A stretch of DNA of 64,000 bases, from positions 1-64,000 of the forward strand of contig CAYJLA010000001.1 in assembly GCA_964371305.1 (NCBI GenBank). Direction: 5' to 3'. Positions 50,731 through 59,791 of this stretch are shown here, one piece after another. The position numbers and the translations under genes were made by a program. Under the pieces are notes generated by a model that had not been told where the DNA came from, searched no databases, and saw nothing but the letters and a program-made list of their open reading frames with translations. The DNA comes from CAYJLA01 sp964371305. GTDB taxonomy: Bacteria; Bacillota_I; Bacilli_A; RFN20; CAG-826. Position 1 is the stretch's first letter; each line of letters opens with the position of its first letter.

Positions 50731-53547
50731 TTAATCCTCATCAAGACTATTAACAAATGCACTACATTTTAATAAATTAAGTTTTTCAAACTGTCTTGCT
50801 AATGAATTCTTATTTAAAATTGATTTAACTTCTAATTTTGTTACTACCTTACTTAGTAAAATAGTTTCAATAGCTTCATGAGTAACTTCTTTTCCTGGGA
50901 AACACGCTCTATAAATATCAACAAATGATTCGATTTGGTTTAAAATACGGTTACCGAACGTAATGTTGTATGGAGTAAGTATTGTTTCCACCTCTCTAAT
51001 GAGTTGAGAACGTTCAGCATCGAAATTTCCAGCTTTTTTTGCGTCACTTAACAATTTAACTAACATGCTTGTTGTATAAAAAGCGTTTTGTAAAGGTGCA
51101 CCAGCATCCCTGACTTTAACTGCACGTTTATTGAAATTCATTGTGTGAGCTCTATCATATACCTTATCAGAAATAACAAATGTTGATTCATCTCTATTAG
51201 CAGTACCTATAAACCAAATATTAGGCGGTATTTTAAGAGTATTAGCATCAGTTAAAGCAGCATATTCGGTTTCTTTTCCATCAATAGTCTTTTTAAGCTC
51301 AATGTTTACTAACTTAATTTCACGTTTATTTTCGTCGTGTTCCATAAGAGAAAGAAAATCGGAGAAATAGTATTCAATTCTTGAAAGGTTCATTTCATCT
51401 AAAACGATAAATGTTGGTACGTTTTTATTTAACGCTGCCTTATAAAGAGCTTGAGTAAACTTTTTAGGTGTGTATGTTTGAGTAAACTCATTATAGTAGC
51501 CGAGTAATTCGTTTTTATCTTTCCATGAAGATTCAACTTCAATAATATTGCATTCACCCATTATTGCTTCTTGGAATATTTTCGGCAAGCTAGTTTTACC
51601 TGTACCAGAAAGACCTTGTAAAATCGTAAGTCTAGATGTTCCAATACCAGCAACGAAAGTCGCTATATTTTGTCTTGTGTAAGATAATTTTGATTTTGAA
51701 TTTTTGGCATATTGCACAACAAAAGCCACTAATCTTTCTAAAGATGGTGTTTTTTCAATCAATTTTTCTTTTTCTTTTAATTCATTACCTAATAAAACCG
51801 TTGTTCTATCAATTTGGGTAAATGTTGGACATGGATCGAAATTAAGTAGTTTAGGTTGGTCAAGGCTGTTGCCAGTCCCAGAAGGTCTATTAGCCTCAGA
51901 CTGTTGAGAACTTCCACTACCAGAACCTTGGTTTTGGTTTTGTTGAGGGCCAGTAGCTTCACCTCCATCTCCAGCATAAACTGGTTCACCATTTGCAGAT
52001 GGTCTAGTTGGTCCAAACTCAAGTTCATAATCATTTTCTCTGCTAAAGGAATCTGTAAACAATGCAGCAATTAAAATAGCTACATCGGCAAATAGTACAA
52101 ATATTACTTGGTTAGCTATTGAATATGAATAATCAGCACTAATAGGTATACCGTGTTGTCCTAAAATAATTTCAATATTTTCAACGTTAATTTCTTGAGC
52201 AATTATAAAATACAAAGAAGAAATGCTTAGTAAAAATATAGTACCTATATTAAATACTGTTGTACCAGTGAAAATTACTCTTTGTTTGGTTTTAGCAAAA
52301 TATGCTGCAATATTTACAATAAGTAACAACGTTGAAGTAATTAGCATTGTAATGATCATAAATGCGAGTAACTGATAACCACCACCCAATGTATTATATT
52401 GTTGTAGTAATTCAAGACCTGTGAGTTTTATAGTATCTGTTGTACCAGCATACGTATATGAAATATTAAAAACTTCTAAAAATAAGATAGCGTATACTCC
52501 AATAGTCATTATTGTTACATATACTAATCTTTCAAAATGGAATTTTACTGCCCCTTTTTTAAACTCTCTTGCAGTAATCATATTGGTAGAGAAATCAAAC
52601 TTTCCTTTTAAGAATGCATATAATAAACTTGTACATGCAATTAGCAACAGTGGTAAGAAACTTATTGTAGAAGAGATTATTCCAGCAGTTGTGTAACTAT
52701 GATAAATTGCCGTTCCCAAACCAGTAACAAAGTAAATAAATGAGATTGCAATATTTAAGTACAATAAACCTTTTGTGTTTTTTATATAACGAGGTTTGCT
52801 CGATATAAAAGAAGACAAAGATAAAATAAAAACAAATATACTTGCTAGATATAAAGAGGTAAATGTAAAAGAATATATTAAATTAAAAATATTAGTATGT
52901 TCTTGGAAACCATCTATTAAAAAATATGAATCAACCACGCCGCCAGCTTCGATTGTAAAAAGTGGAATAAAGAACATAGTAGCAAGTAAAACAAGCACCA
53001 CAACATTATAAATAAGTACATATCTTGCTAACTTTTTAACTTCAGGAATTTTAGACACTCTTTTTTCATCTGTTTCAGGAACTTCAATCATTTTATTTCC
53101 ATCTTCATCAAAGTAAATGAGTTTCCTTCTCGAGACAAAAAGAGCAAGCGCTATAACTAAAATAATTACTGTAGCGCAAATTAAAAGAAGGACGCCTTGT
53201 GTAAAGAAACCAAAAATCAAACTAACAATAATATAAAATACAATTACTACACCATTTGCAATGATTGCAGTTAACATCAAATTAGTTTTATCTTTGATAG
53301 CATCAAATAAAGATATTAACGTTAGTCCAACAGCAACAAATGCAAAAACAATTAATAAAGTTGCAACCATTACTAAATCCTGTGTTGCTCCAATTTGCTC
53401 ACTTGCAAAAGCTACTTCAAACAAACTACCACCATTAAGTACATTGTTAGTTGTTGAAAGTAATACGAAGTTTAAAATACCAACTACTAGCAATGTTAAT
53501 ATAGTAAAGTATCCAAATAGTTTTACTTTTTGTTGCGGTCTATCCAT
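50731..53547 (-). CDS. 12-TM membrane protein fused to a McrB-like AAA+ ATPase
   Basis: A 938-residue protein. Twelve predicted membrane helices fill residues 10 to about 500. A disordered Gly/Ser/Gln/Asn linker (about 500-565) leads to a McrB-like AAA+ domain with Walker A GLSGTGKTS (about 643), Walker B FIVLDEMNLSRIEYYFSDFLSLME (about 712) and a sensor region IWFIGTANRDESTFVISDKVYDRAHTMNF (about 779). McrB GTPases have MNxADRS at that last position; here it is ANRDEST, so ATP is more likely than GTP. AAGGAG precedes the ATG. The ATPase must hang from the inner face of the membrane. Confidence 0.8.
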   Translation of the reverse strand: MDRPQQKVKLFGYFTILTLLVVGILNFVLLSTTNNVLNGGSLFEVAFASEQIGATQDLVMVATLLIVFAFVAVGLTLISLFDAIKDKTNLMLTAIIANGVVIVFYIIVSLIFGFFTQGVLLLICATVIILVIALALFVSRRKLIYFDEDGNKMIEVPETDEKRVSKIPEVKKLARYVLIYNVVVLVLLATMFFIPLFTIEAGGVVDSYFLIDGFQEHTNIFNLIYSFTFTSLYLASIFVFILSLSSFISSKPRYIKNTKGLLYLNIAISFIYFVTGLGTAIYHSYTTAGIISSTISFLPLLLIACTSLLYAFLKGKFDFSTNMITAREFKKGAVKFHFERLVYVTIMTIGVYAILFLEVFNISYTYAGTTDTIKLTGLELLQQYNTLGGGYQLLAFMIITMLITSTLLLIVNIAAYFAKTKQRVIFTGTTVFNIGTIFLLSISSLYFIIAQEINVENIEIILGQHGIPISADYSYSIANQVIFVLFADVAILIAALFTDSFSRENDYELEFGPTRPSANGEPVYAGDGGEATGPQQNQNQGSGSGSSQQSEANRPSGTGNSLDQPKLLNFDPCPTFTQIDRTTVLLGNELKEKEKLIEKTPSLERLVAFVVQYAKNSKSKLSYTRQNIATFVAGIGTSRLTILQGLSGTGKTSLPKIFQEAIMGECNIIEVESSWKDKNELLGYYNEFTQTYTPKKFTQALYKAALNKNVPTFIVLDEMNLSRIEYYFSDFLSLMEHDENKREIKLVNIELKKTIDGKETEYAALTDANTLKIPPNIWFIGTANRDESTFVISDKVYDRAHTMNFNKRAVKVRDAGAPLQNAFYTTSMLVKLLSDAKKAGNFDAERSQLIREVETILTPYNITFGNRILNQIESFVDIYRACFPGKEVTHEAIETILLSKVVTKLEVKSILNKNSLARQFEKLNLLKCSAFVNSLDED

Positions 53548-53710
53548 AAATTACTCCTTTAAATAGGTTTTGTGTATTTATATTAACATATAAAAATAAT
53601 TTCCGTAAGTAATTAGTGTTTAGGAAGCGTTCTATCTAAATATTTGAATGGCGACATAATAAATCAAGTGTCATATTTGTAATATAAGTATTTAAAAAAA
53701 TACATATATT

Positions 53711-53719
53711 TGATACAAT
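53711..53719 (+). promoter_or_regulatory. Extended -10 promoter of the dnaX operon
   Basis: TG-A-TACAAT at 53711-53719, with a weak AGG ribosome binding site at 53727-53729 before the ATG at 53737. It stands in the 189-bp divergent gap with the AAA+ gene, which shows no other clear element. Confidence 0.5.
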
Positions 53720-53736
53720 AATTTATAGGTAAATTT

Positions 53737-55500
53737 ATGGCATACAAAGCACTTTATAGAACATATCGTCCTACTACTTTTGAAGAAGTAGCAGGTCAAA
53801 GAGCAATTATTAGGACTCTTCATAATGCTTTTAAGGAAAATCGCATTGCTCATGCATATTTATTTACTGGACCACGCGGAACTGGTAAAACAACGATGGC
53901 AAAATTATTCGCTAAAGGTTTAAACTGTGAAAATGGTTTTGGTCAAATTTGTAATAAATGTTCTAGTTGTGTTGAAACAAATGCAAATACTCATCCTGAC
54001 ATAATTGAAATCGATGCTGCAAGCAATAACGGCGTTGAAGAAATTAGATCTTTAATTGATAAAGTTAAATACTCACCAATAAAATCAAAATATAAGGTTT
54101 ATATAATTGATGAGGTTCATATGATGACTAACCAAGCTTTTAATGCTCTATTAAAAACATTAGAGGAACCACCATCACACGTTATATTTGTTTTGGCCAC
54201 AACCGAACCTCATAAAATACTTCCAACAATTATTTCTAGATGTCAAAGATATGATTTTACTAAAGTTGAAGAAAAAGATATATTCGCTAGAATGGTTGAG
54301 GTTCTAACTAATGAAAAAATAGTTTATGAAGATAAAGCAATTAAAGAATTAATCTCCATTGCTGATGGAGGGGTTAGAGATGCATTAAGCATGCTTGACC
54401 AAGCAATATCGTTTAGTGGAAAAAACATAAAAGAAGAAGATGTTTTAACATTATTTTCAATTGCATCAATTAAGGACAAGGTTTCTTTATTATATGCAAT
54501 TGCCAACAATGATGTAAAAAATACACTCAATATATTTGAAACATTATTTGACTCTGGTACTGATATCAAGAAATTGTGCGATGACTTAATTAATGTCTTA
54601 AAAGACGTTCTTATTTATAAAACTACTTTTGATGAGTCACTATTAAAAACAACAACTGTAGATTCAATTGATGCGCTTTTAACAGCATTTGATGTATCAA
54701 GAATCAATGTATGTATTGATCAATTTATTAATGCAAGCAATGCATTTAAAACTGTTTCTAATGCAAAAACATTGTTTGAAATTACATTACTTAAACTAGT
54801 CACTTATGATTCAACTGTTGTTGATGCTCCTCCAGTGAAGGAAGTAAAAATGCAACCTAAACCAAAAGCAAAAATCGAAGAGGAGCTCACACCTACTAAA
54901 CCCGAAATAGTAGAAACTCCCGTCTTGAAATCACCTGCCGTGACTGTAGAGAAAAAGGAAGAACCTAAACAAGATTTTACCCCTGACTGGTTAAAAGGAC
55001 ACGTACAAGAAACTGTAAAAGAAGAAGTTATTAAAAAAGACGTAGTTGATCATACTACTATTAAAAACTCACTTGACCAATTAGACTTGTTACCATTTGA
55101 ACCTAATGGAGATGAAAACGTATTAAGTGAACAAACTATAATAAAAGTTTTTAATGTCTCTAAAGCAAATGATGTTAATGAACTTGCTGATAAATGGAAC
55201 ATTTTGGAGCAAGTAGATGATGTTTTAAGTACACAAAAATACATCTCATTTTTAAAACAGGGTAGACCATATTTATTATCTAAGAATGTCTGCGTTCTTG
55301 TTTTTGAATTTGAAAGAGCAGGCAAGAAAATTAATATAATTGCAAATCAGGATGGTTTTAAAAAGATAATCAAGTGTGTATTCGCAAAAGAAGTATTTGT
55401 ATATGCATTATCTAAATCACACTCAATCGATTTATATAAAAAATATTTGGATTTGAAAAAAGCGAACAAACTTCCGCCTAAGGAAGAAGTAATTATTTAA
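53737..55500 (+). CDS. dnaX: DNA polymerase III subunit gamma/tau
   Basis: A 587-residue clamp-loader ATPase. It has YRTYRPTTFEEVAGQ at the start, Walker A GPRGTGKT at 45-52, four zinc cysteines (NCENGFGQICNKCSSC), DEVHMMTNQAFNALLKTLEEPP and the SRCQRYDF sensor. A charged Lys/Glu/Pro linker (about 365-440) separates the ATPase from the C-terminal tau domain. It loads the beta clamp with HolB, encoded downstream. First gene of a seven-gene operon in the order typical of Firmicutes. Confidence 0.96.
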   Translation: MAYKALYRTYRPTTFEEVAGQRAIIRTLHNAFKENRIAHAYLFTGPRGTGKTTMAKLFAKGLNCENGFGQICNKCSSCVETNANTHPDIIEIDAASNNGVEEIRSLIDKVKYSPIKSKYKVYIIDEVHMMTNQAFNALLKTLEEPPSHVIFVLATTEPHKILPTIISRCQRYDFTKVEEKDIFARMVEVLTNEKIVYEDKAIKELISIADGGVRDALSMLDQAISFSGKNIKEEDVLTLFSIASIKDKVSLLYAIANNDVKNTLNIFETLFDSGTDIKKLCDDLINVLKDVLIYKTTFDESLLKTTTVDSIDALLTAFDVSRINVCIDQFINASNAFKTVSNAKTLFEITLLKLVTYDSTVVDAPPVKEVKMQPKPKAKIEEELTPTKPEIVETPVLKSPAVTVEKKEEPKQDFTPDWLKGHVQETVKEEVIKKDVVDHTTIKNSLDQLDLLPFEPNGDENVLSEQTIIKVFNVSKANDVNELADKWNILEQVDDVLSTQKYISFLKQGRPYLLSKNVCVLVFEFERAGKKINIIANQDGFKKIIKCVFAKEVFVYALSKSHSIDLYKKYLDLKKANKLPPKEEVII

Positions 55501-55511
55501 GGAGGAATATT

Positions 55512-55814
55512 ATGAATATTCAAGGAATTATGGCTCAAGCACAAAAAATGCAAAGAGAGCTAAAAAAAGCAATGGATGAATTTGAAAAAGAAGAGTTCAA
55601 AGTTGAAAAAAATGGTGCTGTTACAGTGACTATGCTCGGAAATTTACAAATTGTCTCAATAGTTATCGATGAAGAATTTTTAGACAAAGATAATAAAGAT
55701 ATGGTTGAAGAAACAGTAAAACTTGCTGTAAATGAAATAATAGAAACTATTTCTAATGCTAGAGATGAAATTCAAGAAAGAATTACCGGAAGAGCCGGTG
55801 GTCTAGGATTTTAA
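55512..55814 (+). CDS. YbaB/EbfC nucleoid-associated protein
   Basis: A 100-residue DNA-binding protein, MNIQGIMAQAQKMQRELKKAMDEFEKEEF and EEFLDKDNKDMVEETVKLAVNEI, ending RITGRAGGLGF. It lies between dnaX and recR as in most Firmicutes. GGAGG precedes the ATG and the stop overlaps the recR start by one base (TAATG). Confidence 0.94.
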   Translation: MNIQGIMAQAQKMQRELKKAMDEFEKEEFKVEKNGAVTVTMLGNLQIVSIVIDEEFLDKDNKDMVEETVKLAVNEIIETISNARDEIQERITGRAGGLGF

Positions 55815-56416
55815 TGCAAGGTTTATTACCATTAGAACGATTAATTGAAAATTTATCTAAATTACCTGGTGTTGGAAGAAAGAGTGCTGAACGAATGGCA
55901 TATTCTATTCTAAACACTTCAAAAGGTGATATAACTGATTTAATTAATTCTTTAACTTCTATTAAAGATGATATTAAAAAATGTAAAAAATGTAATTTAA
56001 TAACTGATAAGGATTTGTGTGATATATGTACATCTACTAACAGAGATAAATCAAAATTAATTGTTGTTAGCGCCTCAAAGGATGTTTTTTCGTTTGAGCA
56101 ATTGGGTTCATTTGAAGGGCAGTACTTTGTATTAGATAAGTTACTAAACCCTACTAGAGGAGTTGGGATTGAAGATTTAAACATAGAACAACTATTTAAA
56201 AATATTAAGGAAGATGAAGTAAAAGAGGTTATCTTAGCGTTGGATACAACAATTGATGGGGAAACCACATCTCTATACATTGCAAGATTACTTGAAAAGT
56301 TTGATCTTGAGGTCACACGACTTGCATATGGTATCCCACTAAATGGACGTTTAGATTATATTGATTCACGAACACTTACACGTGCGCTTGAATCTAGAAA
56401 GAGTATAAAGGAGTAA
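55814..56416 (+). CDS. recR: Recombination mediator RecR
   Basis: A 200-residue protein with the helix-hairpin-helix region (LSKLPGVGRKSAERMAYSIL), a C4 zinc finger (CKKCNLITDKDLCDIC), a Toprim domain (KLIVVSASKDVFSFEQLGSFEGQYFVLDKLLNPTRGVG) and a C-terminal Walker-B-like strand. It acts with RecF and RecO to load RecA at gaps. Overlaps ybaB by one base. Confidence 0.97.
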   Translation: MQGLLPLERLIENLSKLPGVGRKSAERMAYSILNTSKGDITDLINSLTSIKDDIKKCKKCNLITDKDLCDICTSTNRDKSKLIVVSASKDVFSFEQLGSFEGQYFVLDKLLNPTRGVGIEDLNIEQLFKNIKEDEVKEVILALDTTIDGETTSLYIARLLEKFDLEVTRLAYGIPLNGRLDYIDSRTLTRALESRKSIKE

Positions 56417-56421
56417 GTATT

Positions 56422-57051
56422 ATGTTTATAACATTTGAAGGGCCTGAAGGAAGCGGCAAGACGAGCGTTATTAATGCTGTTGAAAATTATTTTAAAACTG
56501 CTGGTTATGATGTAGTAAGAACACGTGAACCTGGTGGGACAAATATCTCAGAACAAATAAGAAACGTTATACTTGATAAAGAAAATGTTTTAATGGACGC
56601 TAGAACAGAAGCACTACTTTATGCAGCTAGTCGTAGACAACACCTTGTTGAAAAAATATGGCCAGCTATAAAAAGTGGAAAAATGGTTTTTTGTGATCGT
56701 TATTTAGACTCTTCATTAGCGTATCAAGGTGGAGGTCGTGACCTTGGAGTAGATGAAATCCTTAATATAAATATGTTTGCTACAGAAGGTACATTTCCAA
56801 ATTTAACAATACTATTTGATATAGATCCTCATAAGGGAATGGAAAGAATTTCACTAAACAAAAATAGAGAAGTTAATAGGCTAGACTTAGAAGCTATGTC
56901 ATTTCACAAAAAAGTTAGAAATACATTTTTGGAACTTTCTGAAAAATATAATGATCGCTATGCTGTAACGGATGCATCATTACCACTTGATAAAGTAATA
57001 GAAAATGTAATCGAAATTATAAAAAATAAATTTAAAATTCATGATCACTAA
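56422..57051 (+). CDS. tmk: Thymidylate kinase
   Basis: A 209-residue P-loop kinase that makes dTDP from dTMP. FITFEGPEGSGKTSVI is the P-loop, TREPGGTNISEQIR and DRYLDSSLAYQGGGRDLG are the dTMP site and DR(Y/H) motif. GGAG precedes the ATG. Its last 11 bases overlap holB. Confidence 0.96.
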   Translation: MFITFEGPEGSGKTSVINAVENYFKTAGYDVVRTREPGGTNISEQIRNVILDKENVLMDARTEALLYAASRRQHLVEKIWPAIKSGKMVFCDRYLDSSLAYQGGGRDLGVDEILNINMFATEGTFPNLTILFDIDPHKGMERISLNKNREVNRLDLEAMSFHKKVRNTFLELSEKYNDRYAVTDASLPLDKVIENVIEIIKNKFKIHDH

Positions 57052-58018
57052 AGAATATTTTTTAAAGTATCAAAAACATGTTTATGCATTGCTTTTGAAT
57101 GCACTAAAAACTAATTCTTTATCACATGCATATTTACTATCTGGAGAATCATCAGTTCCTTTATTAGATTATGCATTTTTCCTTGCAAAATCTATATTAT
57201 GTGAAGAAAAAGTTGATTTTTGCTGCGATAATTGTTTGACTTGCCATAAGGTTGATGACAATAATTATGCTGATTTAATCATTTATGATGGAGCTAGTTC
57301 AACTATAAAAAAGGAAGATGTAGGAAACATTACAGATACCTTTTCTAAAAGCTCAATTGAAAGTAAAGGTGTTATGATTTATATCATTCACCTAGTAGAT
57401 AAAATGACCACTTCTGCCACTAACGCTTTATTAAAATTTTTAGAAGAACCTGCCAATAATGTATATGCAATATTAACATGTGAAAACGAAGAGAAAGTGT
57501 TGCCAACTATTAAATCTAGAACACAAATTTTGAAATTAAAAACAATACCTAGAAATGAGATTATTGAACAAGCTATAGAGTCTAGTATCCCAAGAGAGGA
57601 CGCAGAGATATTATCGTACATGTATAATTCTGTTAGTGATATAATCACCACTTATTCTAACGAAGAGTATTTAGCTATCAAAGAATCTGTTATTGATGTT
57701 TTATATTCAATACTTAATTTTAAAGAAGAAGTATTATACACTGTACAAAGTAAGGTTATACCTTTAACAAAAAATAAACCTCAAGCAAGGATGTTTTTCG
57801 ATATTTTAGCAAATTTCTTTATGGATATAGTAAATAATAGCGTAGGCGCTAACATAAAACTTACAAGTTATGCTACAATAATAAATGATTTAAGCACTAA
57901 ATTAGTTAACATCGATCGTTCACTTATACAAATACTTACATCTAGACAACAGTTAGAGCTCAACCTAAATACAGCTTTACTGATTGAACATACGATTATA
58001 CAAATAATCAAGGAGTAA
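57041..58018 (+). CDS. holB: DNA polymerase III subunit delta'
   Basis: A 325-residue clamp-loader subunit. SHAYLLSGES replaces a working Walker A, as expected for delta'. Zinc cysteines (CCDNCLTCHK), IIHLVDKMTTSATNALLKFLEEPANNVYAIL and the SRTQILKLK arm follow. The ATG lies inside the tmk 3' end (11-base overlap in another frame), so it is translationally coupled. C-terminal half is diverged. Confidence 0.9.
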   Translation: MITKEYFLKYQKHVYALLLNALKTNSLSHAYLLSGESSVPLLDYAFFLAKSILCEEKVDFCCDNCLTCHKVDDNNYADLIIYDGASSTIKKEDVGNITDTFSKSSIESKGVMIYIIHLVDKMTTSATNALLKFLEEPANNVYAILTCENEEKVLPTIKSRTQILKLKTIPRNEIIEQAIESSIPREDAEILSYMYNSVSDIITTYSNEEYLAIKESVIDVLYSILNFKEEVLYTVQSKVIPLTKNKPQARMFFDILANFFMDIVNNSVGANIKLTSYATIINDLSTKLVNIDRSLIQILTSRQQLELNLNTALLIEHTIIQIIKE

Positions 58019-58020
58019 TC

Positions 58021-58956
58021 ATGAACACTAATAATATATATACACATTTTACAAGCGTAAAATTTCCTTCTAACCCTAGGGCATATTTTTTTGGCACTAA
58101 CAATCCAAATTTAAAAGTAGGAGACTATGTAATTGTTAGCACTGTTCGTGGCAATGAATTAGGAACTGTCGTTACACCATTAGAAGATATTTCAAAATGT
58201 TCTACAACAACTGAACTAAAACCAATTATAGGTTTGGCCACTAGAGAAGAACTTACAAGATATGAAGAAAATAAAGCTAAGAGTTTAGATGCTCGAATAT
58301 ACGTTGAAGAAACAATTGAACAATTAAAATTAGATATGAGGGTTTTATCATGTGACTTTTTCATTGATGGAAGTAAATTGATGATTACATATGTTTCTGA
58401 TAATCGTGTAGACTTTAGAGAATTACTTCAAATACTTGCTACTAAGTTTAGAACACGTATAGACCTAAGACAAATTGGAAGTAGAGATAAGGCAAAAGTT
58501 GTCGGCGGTATAGGCATTTGTGGATTACCAATTTGTTGTTCATATTTTTTAAGTAATTTTGAAGGTACTTCAATAAATATGGCAAAGAATCAAATGCTTG
58601 TTTTAAATATTCCAAAACTTTCTGGTCACTGCGGAAAACTCGTATGTTGTCTTGCCTACGAAGATGATATGTATACTGAATTAAAACAAAAATTACCTAG
58701 AATAGGCACTACTTTTGAAATGGATGGTTTAGTCTATAGAATTGGCGCAATGAATGTTTTATCGCGCGTTTTTAAAGTTGAATCCAATGAAAATATTAAA
58801 TTTTTACATTTGAATGAATTTAAAAAATATCTAAAGTTCCATCACAAGAACGATTCACATAATAAACCTAATCATAATAATAACCACAGTAATAATCATA
58901 ATAACAATCATAGTAGTAAACACAATAACAATCACAACAAGAAACATGAGAAATAA
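58021..58956 (+). CDS. ricT: PSP1/RicT (YaaT) family protein with His/Asn-rich tail
   Basis: A 311-residue PSP1 protein. The central region FRTRIDLRQIGSRDKAKVVGGIGICGLPICCSYFL, then SGHCGKLVCCLAYEDDMY, holds the cysteines that bind iron-sulfur in the RicTAF complex of Bacillus, which controls RNase Y. After residue 275 the chain is a run of His, Asn, Ser and Lys. The tail is unusual for RicT and may bind metal. It is encoded across the rsmI start, which overlaps by 11 bases. Confidence 0.93.
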   Translation: MNTNNIYTHFTSVKFPSNPRAYFFGTNNPNLKVGDYVIVSTVRGNELGTVVTPLEDISKCSTTTELKPIIGLATREELTRYEENKAKSLDARIYVEETIEQLKLDMRVLSCDFFIDGSKLMITYVSDNRVDFRELLQILATKFRTRIDLRQIGSRDKAKVVGGIGICGLPICCSYFLSNFEGTSINMAKNQMLVLNIPKLSGHCGKLVCCLAYEDDMYTELKQKLPRIGTTFEMDGLVYRIGAMNVLSRVFKVESNENIKFLHLNEFKKYLKFHHKNDSHNKPNHNNNHSNNHNNNHSSKHNNNHNKKHEK

Positions 58957-59791
58957 AAGTTTTGATAACAACGGATATTTATTTTATTTAATCGCTACTC
59001 CTATCGGTAATTTAAGTGAAATTAATCAACGAGCAATCGATACTATTTCTTCTTGCGATTTTGTTGCCTGCGAAGATACTCGCGTCAGCGGAAAACTATT
59101 ATCACACTTAAGAATTAGTAAGCCACTTATTTCTTGTAGAGAACACAATGAAAATAATGCCTCTGAAAAAATCGTAAACTTAATTAAAGAAGGAAAGATC
59201 GGTTGTTATATGTCTGATGCAGGATATCCGTTAATAAGCGATCCAGGACAAAGATTAATTGCTAACCTAATAAACGAAGGTATTAAAATATCCACTATTT
59301 CTGGTGCTTGTGCATTTTTAAACGCTTTAGTAGGAAGCAATCTACCTACAGAGAAGTTTTTCTTTTATGGTTTTTTAGACTCTCGTGATACAAAACGCGT
59401 TTCTCAGTTAAAAGAAGTAGAACATTTTATGCATACTCTTATTTTTTATGAATCGCCACACAGACTTGAAAAAACTTTAAAAGACATGTACAAGATATTT
59501 GGAAATAGACAAATTTGTATTGCAAGAGAATTAACCAAATTACATGAAGAATACATACGTGATACGCTTGAAAACATTATTTTACTTGATTTCAACACTA
59601 TTAAAGGTGAAATCGTTATAGTGGTTGAAGGTAAAATTGAAAAAGAAATTGTTTATGATGAAACTTCACTTTATAATCTAGTAAAAAAACAATGCGATTT
59701 AGGAATTTCACCTAAAGAAGCAATCGGTAATGTCGCTAAAAAAACAAAAGTTTCGAAAAACGTTATATATAATATTTATCATAGAAACTAA
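58946..59791 (+). CDS. rsmI: 16S rRNA 2'-O-ribose C1402 methyltransferase RsmI
   Basis: A 281-residue SAM-dependent tetrapyrrole-methylase-fold enzyme. LIATPIGNLSEINQRAI, ACEDTRVSG, MSDAGYPLISDPGQRLI and FYESPHRLEKTL are the family signatures. The start lies in the His/Asn-rich 3' end of ricT and has no visible Shine-Dalgarno sequence, so it depends on coupling. Its 3' end overlaps the convergent YfhO gene by four bases. Confidence 0.96.
   Translation: MRNKSFDNNGYLFYLIATPIGNLSEINQRAIDTISSCDFVACEDTRVSGKLLSHLRISKPLISCREHNENNASEKIVNLIKEGKIGCYMSDAGYPLISDPGQRLIANLINEGIKISTISGACAFLNALVGSNLPTEKFFFYGFLDSRDTKRVSQLKEVEHFMHTLIFYESPHRLEKTLKDMYKIFGNRQICIARELTKLHEEYIRDTLENIILLDFNTIKGEIVIVVEGKIEKEIVYDETSLYNLVKKQCDLGISPKEAIGNVAKKTKVSKNVIYNIYHRN

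Noticed and set aside
53548..53736. AT-rich divergent gap before dnaX considered as a replication origin
   Set aside because: No cluster of DnaA boxes and no dnaA/dnaN nearby.
55340..55400. A-rich run late in dnaX considered as a programmed tau/gamma frameshift site
   Set aside because: It lies almost at the end of the gene, past the linker where such sites occur, and has no clear stimulatory hairpin.
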